Source: Cryptomeria japonica
Lineage: Eukaryota > Streptophyta > Pinopsida > Cupressales > Cupressaceae
NCBI RefSeq assembly: GCF_030272615.1
Contig: NC_081405.1
Coordinates: forward strand, 570,769,095 to 570,833,094
Direction: 5' to 3'
DNA length: 64,000 bases
This document shows, one piece after another, positions 1 through 10,868 of this stretch. A model generated the notes under the pieces. That model made no database searches. It had not been told where the DNA came from and was given only the letters and a program-made list of their open reading frames with translations. Made by a program: the position numbers and the translations under genes. Numbering within the stretch: the stretch's first letter is position 1; each line of letters starts with the position of its first letter.

Positions 1-250
1 CAACATGATACGATTCTACTTAACACATAAAGACACTGTATAATATGCTAGCAGAATGGAAATGTAAATCTTTTACAACTTACATGAATGAATTCAAGAC
101 AAACTATGAAGTAAGGAAACACGCTTGTCAAGAATGAAGCAATATAGATTAAACATCATAACATTTAATTCTATTTTGCTCTAATTAGGAGATACTAACA
201 TATTACCCAATGTTGAAGAACTGAAAAGAAGATAAATAAGGAATGAAGAA

Positions 251-3200
251 TTAAGCATAATATCTACGCAAGTGCATAGCATTTATAGGTTCTTTAAGAG
301 GCATACCGTCTACATCCGCTATTTTGTAAGCACCTGATCCATAATCCTCAATAACGATATATGGTCCAAGCCAATTAGGACTAAATTTTCCCTTTTCTAT
401 AGGTAAGGCATTCACATTGCACTGATTCTCATAAAGGACTAAGTCACCTACTGAGAAGGAACGTTGAATAACCTTATCATTATAGCTTCGTTGTAGAGTT
501 TGGTGATACGCTTGAATATGCTCAAGAGCGTTTATACGCTATTCATCAAGCATCTCAAGCTGTTGAAGTCGTTGTTCTCTATAAGAGTCACCATCTACTA
601 TACCTTTGAGAGAAACCCTAAGTGATGGAATCTCTAGCTCTAAAGGTATAATAGCATCAGCACCATAAACAAGATTATAAGGAGAAGTTCCCGTAGCAAT
701 TCGCACACTCGTTCGATAGGCCCAAAGAGCATAGATTAGCTGGTTACTCCAATCCTTACCATGCTTATTCACAGTTTTGCAAAGAATTTGTTCGATTATT
801 TTATTGGATGATTCGGCTTGACCATTTGACTGAGGATAGTATGGTGTAGAAAATTGATGTTTGATATGATACTTCTTGAGGAATTTCTTCACATCCTTGT
901 TCTTTAATGATGTCCCATTATCTGAGATTATAGTAGAAGGTATCCCGAATCGAGAAATGATGTTTTCTAGAAGAAATTGACAAATCACTTCAGCAGTGGT
1001 AGAGCGAAGGGGAATAGCTTCTACCCACTTCGTAAAGTAATCTGTTGCAGTTATAATGAAGGTGTGTCCTTGAGATGAAGGAGGAGAGATTTTACCAATA
1101 AGATCCAAACCCCATGCGGAAAAAGGCCAAGAAGCTACTTGAGAACAGAGTTCTTGGGCAGGAGCATGAATCAAATTATTATGTTGTTGACATTGATGAC
1201 ATTTCTTAACAAATGAAAAAGAATCCTTTTGCATAGTTTGCCAATAGTATCCCATACGAAGCAATCTATGAACCAAGGATTTGCCTCCAAAATGCCCCCC
1301 ACAGGCACCTGAATGTGCCTCTTCAAGAGCAACGGGGATTTCCGATTTGTTAAGACAGCGAAGGAGAAGACCATCATAACCCCTTCGGTAAAGGACATTA
1401 GAAAGAATGATATATCTAGCAGACAGCTTGCGGATTCTAGCCCTAGTGTTTGTATTAGAAAAATTAGGAAAGGTACCATCGGTCAAATATCTTACGATAT
1501 GCGAGTACCATTCATCTGAGTCTATAAAGTCACAACATGTTACCAGACTAGGATCGTCTACAATAGCTAGAGAAATAAGGTTGTGAATAACAAATTTAAG
1601 ATCAACCACAGGGTCCTCTAAAGATACAAGAGAAGCCACACATGCCATTGCATCCGCATGTCAATTATCTTTTCGAGGAATAGGTTCCATGGTATAAGAA
1701 TCAAATTTTTGTAATAAAGAGATGGCAAGGTCGTTATATTGTGATAATTTGTCTTGTTTTGCTTGATATATTCCTGTTACTTGTCTTATAATCAATTGCG
1801 AATCTCCATAGATATGTATGTGTTTTATGTTCAGAGCTAAGGCTGCTTTTATTCCCGCTATAAGAGCCTCATACTCAGCAATGTTATTGGGACACAGGAA
1901 ATTTAGACGATAGGATAAGGGAATGGGTTTCTTTGTAGGAGAAATCAGAACAACACCTGCCCCCGATCCCGTATGAAACTTAGAGCCATCAAAGTATAAC
2001 TCCCAAGTTTCATCTTTCTCTATAGAAAGAATGAAGTCATCAGGAAAAGACTCAGGGTTAGGGAAGGAGAAAGGTGAAGGGGCCTCAGCTAGGTGATCGG
2101 TCAACGCTTGCCCTTTAATTGCTCTTTATGAAACAAATTTAAGGTCAAATTCAGTTAACATCATAACCCACTTAGCTAGGCGTCCTGATAAATCAGTTTT
2201 AGAGAAAAGATGTTTCAACGGATCAAACTTTACCATGACGTGGACTTCTGAGTTTAAGAGATAATGTCTCAATTTCTGAGTCGCAAACACCAAGGCCAAG
2301 CATTGTCTTTCTATCGCAGAATATCGGGTCTCATAATTGAGTAAGGTACAACTTATGTAATAAACTGGACATTCTTTACCATCTTTATCATGTTGTGCCA
2401 ATAATGCTGCAAGAGCATGAGAGGAAGCAGCTGTATACAGAAGGAAGGGTTTGGAAGGTTCGGCAGGTTGAAGAATAGGAGGACTAGCCAAATACACTTT
2501 TAAATCTTCAAATGCTTGCTGACAATCCTCATTCCATTGAAAAGTGATATCCTTTTTAAGGAGTTGAGTAAAAGGGAAGGTACGATCCGCAAGTTGAGAC
2601 ACAAACCTACGAATGGCTTGAATCTTTCCTTGTAAGCTTTTAAGTTGAGACACATTTCTAGGAGGTGGCATGTTGACAATAGCATCTATAGGGCGGATAA
2701 ATCTAGCCTCCAATAACTTTTCAATCTCAGCCTTAACAAGCAGAGCCACCTTAGGATTCATTTTTCGAATCTTTTGTTTCACGGGCTTAGCATCAGGAAC
2801 TAAGACAATGTTATGAGTAACAATCTTAGGATCTATACCAGGCATGTCAGAGTATGTCCAAGCAAAGATCTCGAGGAATTCATGCAATAAATCTTCATAT
2901 TGTTTTTGTTCCTCTTCATCCAAACATTTTCCAATTTTAATAACTTTCTCTTTATTGCAAGGGTCCATCTTAACATCAGTGGTGTCACTTATGAGAAGAT
3001 TACTTTGTTGAGGAGTATCCTTTAGCTGAGGGAATTCTTTCACAATCTCATCATTATCCGTCTCTTTTCCAAAGTAGGCTTCAGTGTTCAAACAATAAGG
3101 GAGTCCCCTATTGTGATGATAACGAGGAAGAGTGTCATATGCTCCTAAAAATTCAGCTAAAGCATCATCAGTAGGGAAAATGTCAAAAGCACAAGCACAC

Positions 3201-5243
3201 GAAGGATCCCCATCAATATACTCAGGGTGTTGCATTGATAGAGATGTAGAAATAACATTAACACTAATGCATGGTCTTTTAGAAGCTTTAGTGCGCTTGC
3301 AGGGATTATAGCCAAGTCCAAAGGCATAACTGTGAAAATTAGTCTCTAGAGGAACTTTTATCCCTTGTTCATGAGCACCGCAACCATTTCCATGATACCC
3401 ATGCTTAGCAAAAATGCAAAAACCACGACCATAACGATCAGCCATTTCAGGAAGAGAAGGTGGTTTTTCATAAGACAAAGACTCAAACTCTTCATAATTA
3501 GAGGTGTGAGGAGAAGAAGTTTGAGAAGCAGCCACAAAATTATTACTCATAGGTTCAGGTAAGATTGATTGATTTTTAACTTCTTCCTTCTTTTCAACTT
3601 TAAGCTCTCTAGAAGGAACCTTATATTCACCTACAAAGGTGGGATTAAAATCAAGAGATCCCCAATCGTCTTCTTCGAGGATCTTCCCAGGATCAAAATC
3701 CTTCTTATGTGTAGTTTCAAGTCTAGAAGAATCTTCTTCAAGAGCTCCAGACTCATCCAAAGAATTTTGATCATCGGAGAGCGAGGATTCATCGATAGGT
3801 ATCTTATTTAAAGAGTCATCACTAGTTGAGGATGGCTTAGAAGAACCCCCCTTGGAAGTAGATGTTTGCAAACAAGCTTGAAAATTAGTATCACCTATCA
3901 AGGTATATGTCTTATTGTTATAAATAAATTTAACTTGTATATGCAATGTAGAGGGGACAGCTTGCATACTGTGAATCCAAGGTCTCCCTAGTAGCAAGTT
4001 GTATGTTAGATTTCCCGACATAACATGGATAGGTGTAGGCAAAGTAACAGGCCCCGCTGTGATGGGTAAGGTGATAGTACCTAATGAAGTTTTAGCCACA
4101 TTATCAAAGCCTCGAATAGGACGAGGGTCCGGCTCAATTAAGGATGTATCCACATTCATCTTATGCAAAAGATTAATGCTACTCACATTGAGACCAGAGC
4201 CATTATCCACTAGCGTTCGTCTTATAGCAGTGTCTTTCATGATAACCACAATCATCAAGGGATCATATTGTTGTTGGATTTCACTAGTAGGCAACTCATC
4301 TTGGGTAAACACAATTTGAGCTTTAGGATTCATCACAGAGTTAACCAAAGATGCTATATTACTAGATGTATTCGGTGGAGGAACATTCAAATCTTTCAAG
4401 GCATCTTGTAACATTCCATGATGAGCGGAAGAAGTTTGAATCAAATCCCAAAGGGATATCTTAGCAGGGGTAGCTTTAAGTTGTTCTATGAGATCATATT
4501 CCTTACTAAGAACTTGCGAAATACGGGGAGCTTGTGGAAGAATCAGTTGAGGATTCGGAAGAGAAACTGGAATAACAAGAGGAGGAATAGGCTGCCTATT
4601 ATTTCTGGTATGATAAGTATGGGCAACCGCATGATAACTCTCTCTAGTTATTTGCTTGGCATAACTATAAGGACTTATAGGTTTTCTTCCTTGCACAATG
4701 ATGATTGGTTTATTCGGAGTACGAAAGGAATCAGGATCATACCCTCCTTGGATAGTAAGGAGAGGTGATTTAGGAACTTGAAAGGTGGGAGAAGGATAAG
4801 CTCCTTGGACTTCAAAGAGAGGCTTTTTATGCTCATTCAAGTTTATCATGTTAACTAATTTAGAAGTCTTGTTCTTGTTTAAAGATTTCGATAAAGCCAC
4901 AAAGTCATCAAGAGCATCATCCAACAAAGCATGATCATATCTATTAAAAGGTTTATCTTTTGATTCAAAGGAGACATCTCCTCATAGAGGGGATTGTTGA
5001 AAACAACCATGTTACTAGATTTAGTGGAAGAGTTGATAGGAATGTACCCTTGAGAGGACTCATTCAACTTATCTTTCTCATCGCAACAAAATGGCATAGT
5101 AACAAGGTTTATGAGTTTTTGGTAAAATGAAGGTTTGGTATATTTAGGGTTCAAAAACTCATCTAAAGCTTCATCTAATTCATCTTGGCTATACTCATAA
5201 TAATCATCATAAGCATGAACATTTTGCAAATAAAGTCTGACAT
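251..5243 (-). pseudogene. pol: Tat polyprotein: protease, RT (core deleted), dual RNase H, integrase
   Basis: The ATG at 5243 aligns with the ATG at 54091 in copy 2; the stop is TAA at 251-253. The first 330 or so codons are acidic and proline-rich with no Gag fold or zinc knuckle that I can recognise. A retropepsin follows (VDNGSG, near 4205), then the start of RT. RT jumps at 2684-2690 from its N-terminal part to the post-catalytic part, so the YVDD region is absent. Next come a degenerate RT-linked RNase H, a second RNase H (FDGS, AEYEAL, GDSQ; 1661-2104), and an integrase with H112, H119, C150, C153 and a D182/D243/E279 triad (numbered in the 539-1648 frame, D-x35-E spacing). The tail has a GKFSPNWLGPY motif. 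Breaks: single-base losses near 5235 and 4972, and stops TAA 2126-2128, TGA 1661-1663 and TAG 539-541. Confidence 0.9.
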
Positions 5244-5374
5244 TTTGAAATAAAAGGTTGCATAAAATACAAAACACACTCGTTTTTTTTTTTTAAATTT
5301 TATTTTAATGAAATGAAAACACACTAAATCTAGATCTAGATCTAACAAATGCAATGCGAGAAGAAGCAATGATA

Positions 5375-5394
5375 GATTCACGTCGGGTTCACCA
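5375..5394 (-). promoter_or_regulatory. Primer-binding site, tRNA-Trp type
   Basis: On the plus strand these 20 bases read GATTCACGTCGGGTTCACCA. From memory this equals the 3' end of plant cytosolic tRNA-Trp(CCA) plus CCA, so the minus strand is the complementary primer-binding site. It sits 3 bases from the LTR end. Ty3/gypsy elements more often use other tRNAs such as initiator Met. Confidence 0.8.
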
Positions 5395-5839
5395 AAATGT
5401 GTGGGGGAAAAAGTGAGACTAGGTTATCATGCCCTAATCCTACCTCTTGTCACACATTACGGAATACGAAAGAGCCTAGAGGTATCGCAAAATTGGCTAC
5501 TTCTTTTTTTGTGAAAGAGAGAGCCACGGGCTACCTATTAGGGTTTCTATTCCTTTTTTGTAATTGAAAGGTAAGATTATGCAAGTCCAATTCCTAACCC
5601 TAAAATGCAAGTATGAACTAATCAACAAGATTGCAGAATTGAACTTAGACAATGGAAAGCTGTAAACACAAGGATAAAACAAGAATGCAAATTCATACCC
5701 AGAGTCAAAATCAGACTGAAAATGTTTGGGATGGGGGCACGGGTGCCACTGTCCTGATTCTGCACCTGAAACTGCACCGGAAACTGTTGTTTTGCACTCT
5801 GGAACACTGTCGGAAGCTGTTGAAAATGCTGTCTGTCCG

Positions 5840-5935
5840 GAGGACCAGGGCGCCCAGCGCCTCTGTCCCAGGGACCAGGGCGCCCAGTGCCCCTGTCCTG
5901 GCAGGACCAGGGTGCCCAGGGCCCCTGTCCCAGTC
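5840..5935. repeat. GC-rich imperfect hairpin cluster in LTR
   Basis: Three tandem units of about 35 bp share the cores GGACCAGGGCGCCCAG and GGACCAGGGTGCCCAG followed by CCTGTCC. Each unit is close to self-complementary around GGCGCC. Similar clusters lie in the LTRs at 9715-9830 and 16361-16431, and upstream of both plant-mobile-domain genes. Open frames through these units are composition artefacts. Confidence 0.7.
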
Positions 5936-6054
5936 TTTTGCTCTGCAATTTGATGCAGAGTGCTGTCTCGACCTGTTCTCTTCGGATCTGTATCCTGCGG
6001 CGTCGTCCGAGTCCCGAAACCTGCACTTATATCTGAAAAAGGGTGCATGGGCGG

Positions 6055-6062
6055 CTATATAG
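6055..6062 (-). promoter_or_regulatory. LTR TATA box
   Basis: The self-complementary CTATATAG lies in the LTR. CTATATA-like sequence is kept at the matching place in the other three LTRs (near 21016, 43842 and 54882). This is the likely core promoter, marking the U3/R boundary. Confidence 0.55.
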
Positions 6063-6675
6063 GGTTTTTCCTTAGTCAAACCCCCGCTTCGGTGATTTCC
6101 ACCTCCACGAATAGCCAAGTTGTTTTGTAAAATGTATTGTGTGTGCAGACCTAGTGTGTGTGCAAGGTCCTAAAATGCAAGAAAGCAAACTAGAGCAACC
6201 TAGAAAGTAAACCCTAATTGCTTGTAAATGATAATGTAAATGCTCTAAATCAAGATGCAAAGTGATCTAAAGCATGAATAAATGAGATATTGAAGCTTAT
6301 ATAAAGACATGAAAACAACATGAAATCATACCCAACCCTCAAGGGAGAGGTACAAGCCAATCTTCAGTCGGTAATCTCTTATTGTTCTTCAATGTCTTCC
6401 AAGCCCTAAATGGATGAATGGAATTGATAAATGCTTGATAGAGGGATGTTGTAAGATGTTGAAGTCTTCAAAGATCTGCTCTTTCACTGCATATGAGGTT
6501 CCTCCTAACAAAATTCGGATCCTTTCAAATGAAGAAAGAGAGCTCTTATGTATGAAACCCTAGGTCGCAATTTCATCTTTTGGCCGACCTAGAGATTGAA
6601 TATCCTACCAATTTCTTGGGGTTAAGCTTTATTTTATGATTGGATTGTGCTCCTAAAATTTTGGGAAAAATGTCC

Positions 6676-6707
6676 GGGACCGTGTGCACTCCGGGCGCCA
6701 CGGTCCC
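6676..6707. other. Perfect 9-bp stem hairpin in LTR
   Basis: GGGACCGTG at 6676-6684 pairs exactly with CACGGTCCC at 6699-6707 across a 14-base loop. The motif recurs, more or less degraded, in every LTR of both retrotransposon families here (near 10449, 17047, 21653, 44473, 55500) and twice in the leader of the gag-only element (11249 and 11869). Confidence 0.7.
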
Positions 6708-7073
6708 CACAACTTTTCACCAAATTTTCAGGGCTGTCAGATATGATGATTTTAGAGAGAATCCCGAAGTTACAGGTGATTTCGAGATGTTTTGACTCCC
6801 GAAATTAAGCCCCCAAGCTCAGAATAGGGCCTAATTAGGGTTTTTGATTAGATGATGTATTGGAGGAATAAAATGAAAAGGGGCACGCTTTAATGAAAGG
6901 GCCCGACTTTATGATGTGGAGAATGATGAAATAGAACCTTTAGACCTAATTAATTTGATTAATTAAGTGCTAAAGGGGAAATGCAATGCAAAATGCAACT
7001 GTGCCAAGGCGGGTACTAAACTAGGTGTTAAATTGTACTGCTTTAGCAAGTGCGTACAATTTACGACGCTACA

Positions 7074-9546
7074 ACAACCAAGAAAAAAAATTAGCATATG
7101 ATCTTTGACAACCTCTCTGCTTTGATACACCTTACTATCATTGTGTAGCTATGCAAAATGTTTTCAAATACTCTCTATAAAAATATTTCATTCACTATTG
7201 TACCATGCCACCAAGAGGTAGACCTATTATAGCCATTCTACTTTAAAATTTCTAGTATCTACAGGAAGTGAACCAATAAAATAGCATGTTGGAAAGAAAC
7301 ACATGTATTTGAAAACAACATCAAGTTTTAATATAACTATTACTTCCAAACTCTTTTCACCTATCACGAACCTTAAAAAAATCATAAGGAAGAGAATTTG
7401 AAATATCCAATTCAACTGAGTAAACAAAGTAATAAAACAAACCAAATCATGTTGTTAGAAACTCTTATAACCAACTCTTCCATTGATTAATATTCATCAC
7501 ACGAGACACAAGCATTCTTTAGCAATGAATGTGATTTTACATGCCCTTCTTTGTCTTCAAATGTCTTAATAATCTTTCACATAGGAATGTTAAAATAGTG
7601 CCTTTTGTATATTCTGAATACTCCTTGTCTGTATTTTTCATTGCATTTTAGCATCTCACTATCATTTTGAATGACATTCTTTGATTTTTTTGACCATAAT
7701 ATTTAATGGTAACCTTCCTTATTGGTTGTCTTGAAGAAGCATTGTCTTTCATGGTACTTGTGTTCCTTTGAGTTTTGCTTGAAGAGTCTCCTATAACATA
7801 TGAACCTTCTCTATTTAATGGAATTGCTCAGATAGTTATCTCAGGTCATAACTAGCTCTTGAAGGGTTCATAGCTGCACTAAGACTGCTAGAACTACTTC
7901 AAAATCCCTCCACATTGTTAGGCCTTGAAGTGATGTTTACATTATTCAATCAAGTGATGAATTAAACCCCTTTAGTGGTTGCATGATAGAGTCTAACGGT
8001 TCATATGAACTTCAAGAAGTAAAAATGGTTGGAACTCATTTTAACTAAACAAAACTTATTTACATATTTGGTACTTTCAACTCATATTAAGATATTATTA
8101 GATATTATAAGAATACAATTTGATGGCTCATGATAGTGATATGACTACTACATAAATAAATTTCAAGACCCTCTTATGCCTTTCAAATGATTCATGATGA
8201 TGCAAGTAAGCATTAAAGTATTTGCATGATATTTTGATTGATCACGGAGCTTTCTAGTATACCTTGAACTAGTGTATTGACTGATCAAAACTCCTGGATC
8301 CCACTATTAGTCTATTTTAGACTTGCTTTGGGTGGGAATATTGGCTGCTACAAGGTCATTTTTCTTATCCTTCGTCATACTATGACTTATTTTCTCATTG
8401 TGCTTCCTCATCGTTAAAGCTTTCTCTATTTATATTTCTTCTCTTATTGATCATTGTCATGGCCTTTGTCCTTAACAGATATCAGACAAATCTAGAGCTA
8501 CTGCTATCATTCTATTATGAGTTCTATAATAGTCCAAGGAAAGCCTGCAACTACTCCTTGGTCACTATGTATGAATGTAAATGCTTTGTCTTCATTAGGC
8601 ACTAATATCATTATTTTTGCCTCATGCAACCTTATTTCCAGCTCACTACATTTTCTTAAATCTTTCATTGCACTTTTCTGAGATTTCAAATGACTGTATT
8701 TTCAGGGTTTATGGCATCTTTTTCCTTACCTTGCAATTCCTATCATTGAACTACCCTATTAACATCGCCCATGTTCATTTGTTTCTCTAATAATTCTCAT
8801 TATACAGTGATTGTCTTTGCGATATGGATTATGAGGTTGTAGCATTTGAACTCTTTTGGTAATAGTATTGTTACTATTCTGACATTACCTTTCATTTTTA
8901 GTGTTTTGTCTTCTACAGAGACTGTTCTTTTTTCCTATTTGATAGCTTGTATAGTATTTTGTGACTGATTCTAGATTATGTATGTGCCTTGAAACTAAAA
9001 CCTTGAAGATGTTTTTTGAATGTGTTGTACTTAACTCTATCAACTCACTGTAATAGAAGTCCCAAAAGATGCAAGGTTTATCCTTACTATTCCTTAGGTT
9101 CTTACGAATGCAACCTTGCCATTTCTCTGTGTGTGATTTTCAATGACCAGGAACAAGATCTATAGCTTTAATCATTGCTCTATAGGTGTTCTTGAGGTCT
9201 GAAACCATACTTCAAGTTGCTCTTTTCATGGTGCATGCATAGTGTTGCTTTGTCTTTATTTTATTTTGATAGTGATTTTATTCTTATCTTCTAACCAATC
9301 CTTCAATCTCAACCCTTAAATCTAGATCCCTTATCTCTCTTGTTGCACTTTTACCATCTAGATCATATACATGTAGCTTCTTTATTATTCAACAAATCAT
9401 TTTGGAAAATCAAATATTGTTGAAAGAGGATCATATTTTATATTTATATTGAAGAGTTTTCCAAATAGTAAAGTCATTATAATTTATATTCGCCGATCTT
9501 CTTAGCATTTGTAGTCAGAAATATGAAATGAAACTTAAATTGTTTT
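7074..9546. other. Spacer without recognisable genes
   Basis: This is AT-rich sequence between the copy 1 LTR and the gag-only element. All open frames are short (60-72 codons), overlap without pattern and show no domain I recognise. It may be decayed repeat. Its last 30 or so bases match a unit of the tandem duplication at 17445-17860, showing that the gag-only element inserted into that repeat. Confidence 0.5.
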
Positions 9547-9551
9547 GCATG
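9547..9551. repeat. Target site duplication, left
   Basis: GCATG directly before the left LTR equals GCATG at 17445-17449 directly after the right LTR. Five bases is the usual length for Ty3/gypsy integration. Confidence 0.9.
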
Positions 9552-10846
9552 TGTAGCGTCCTAAAATTGTGACACTTGCAATTTCGACTGCATTTGGGTC
9601 TTCACGATGGTGACGCAACACTGAACCTGAATGGAGACCCCGAAACTTGTTCACAACATCAAAAACTACATTTTTCTAGCACCCTGGCCTGATCCTCCTT
9701 GCACCCTGCTATCCCGAGAGGTGGGACCAGAGCGCCCAGTGCCCTGGTCCTTCAGGACTAGGGCACCCAGCACCCTGGTCCCCCAGGACCATGGCGCCCA
9801 GCACCCTAGTCCCTGGCCCTATTTTGGGCCCGGTCTCCTATGGGACTTCGGGCCTTTTTGTTTGCAATTTGGAAAATAACATTTCCTGGTCGGCCTAAGG
9901 TCGGGAAAATCAGTCTATCAGCCCTAATTGACAAGTATATAAACTACATTTTCCTCTCCCATTTGGGTAGATGAAAAAAGGAGGAAGGACAGATGTGTAC
10001 AAGACATAGAAATGATACTCAAACATTCAAGCATTCAAGCATTCAAGCATTCAAACATTCCTTCAAGCAATTGATCATTCTAAATCTCCATTCAAGGCTA
10101 AGTGTTGCATTCAAGACAAGGATTCAACCATTGAAGAGGAGATCACATGCTACAACATACAACATACAACAAACAACAACATCTATACCTTCGCATATAA
10201 GGATACAAACATCCTTACAACAAGGTACTAGTACTTGTTTTACATTACAGTCATTTACATTTACAGCATTTCTCATTTCTTGGTTAATTCCAAAACTGGG
10301 GTTTGACCTAGGGGCAAACCCCTAATCCCTAACCCCCCAATCGTCTTCACTTTTTTGTGTGTAGGTTGCAGGTACATGGCTGAAATTGAAGATCTGGAAT
10401 CCTTGTGCAGAGACGAACAGATCCCCCTTCATTTCGTGGATTTTTCGGAGGACCGTGTGCACGCTGGGCGCCATCGTCCCGTCAACTTTTGCTCAAATTT
10501 GCAAGACAGCGCCGTCTCGACATTTTACTGCTAATTCTAGGTCCGCAACTTCATATCATATCCCTATCTCTGTTTATAAGCGAATATTTCCCACTTTCTA
10601 TGCATTCCTAGCTTAATCATTCTATTTACATTCTTTACAAAAGAGGGTATTCTTGCTATCACAACCCTTGAAACTCATATAGAATCCAATCTTGCATTGC
10701 ATGGGATTGGATCTTGTGGGTTTCAACCCCTCTTTTGAATGTAAAGTCTCTCCTAAGTGAAAACCATCAACCCTAGTGAATCTCCCTTCTCTCTCCTTGG
10801 AGTTGGGGAGGGGAGAACAACTAGGGTTCGATTTTTTCGCTTTACA
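9552..10846 (+). repeat. Left (5') LTR of gag-only element
   Basis: It runs from TGTAGCGTCC to CGCTTTACA. It has three GC-rich hairpin units at 9715-9830 and four copies of an 8-bp CAAGCATT-type repeat near 10027. The right LTR has two hairpin units and fewer 8-bp repeats, which explains most of the 46-bp length difference. Confidence 0.92.
9936..9943 (+). promoter_or_regulatory. LTR TATA box
   Basis: TATATAAA, kept exactly in the right LTR at 16549-16556, is the likely core promoter of the element. The U3 region would end about 30 bases downstream. Confidence 0.6.
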
Positions 10847-10849
10847 TTT

Positions 10850-10868
10850 TGGTGAACTCGACATGAAC
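10850..10868 (+). promoter_or_regulatory. Primer-binding site, tRNA-Trp-like
   Basis: TGGTGAACTCGACATGAAC starts 3 bases after the LTR end. It differs at a few positions from the tRNA-Trp complement seen in copy 1 (TGGTGAACCCGACGTGAAT). The two clearest changes are transitions, so it looks like the same site after mutation. Confidence 0.65.

Larger units (their letters stand above)
1..7073 (-). mobile_element. Tat-type Ty3/gypsy LTR retrotransposon, copy 1 (3' end off window)
   Basis: Reading on the minus strand, the order is 5' LTR (7073 to 5398), primer-binding site, short leader, polyprotein (5243 to 251) and a 3' untranslated part running off position 1. Bases 1-250 match the region at about 48300-48600 in copy 2, so the element continues leftwards and its 3' LTR and target duplication cannot be checked. 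Two RNase H-like domains in a row before the integrase are the mark of the Tat lineage of plant Ty3/gypsy elements. The RT catalytic core is missing, so this copy cannot replicate alone. Confidence 0.9.
5398..7073 (-). repeat. 5' LTR of copy 1
   Basis: The plus strand begins TGTGTGGGGG and ends CGACGCTACA, giving TG...CA termini in element orientation (TGTAGCGTCG at 7073). The inner boundary is fixed by the primer-binding site and the outer one by alignment with the LTRs ending at 22046, 44868 and 55896. It is about 1676 bp long. It holds a GC-rich hairpin cluster (5840-5935), a perfect hairpin (6676-6707) and a TATA box. Confidence 0.85.

Noticed and set aside
4418-4768. 116-codon plus-strand frame
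   Set aside because: It is a shadow on the opposite strand of the well-supported Tat polyprotein.
5375-5394. A tRNA-Trp gene
   Set aside because: Only the 3' 20 bases are present, at the exact place of a primer-binding site.
5497-6118. Several Gly/Ala/Leu/Val/Pro-rich frames on both strands
   Set aside because: They arise from the GC-rich hairpin units in the LTR and overlap each other on both strands.
8507-8689. 60-codon frame as a small gene
   Set aside because: Isolated, no motif, no conserved copy elsewhere in the window, normal for random AT-rich sequence.
7074-9546. A host gene with introns
   Set aside because: No coherent exon peptides, splice-bounded frames or known domains could be assembled on either strand.
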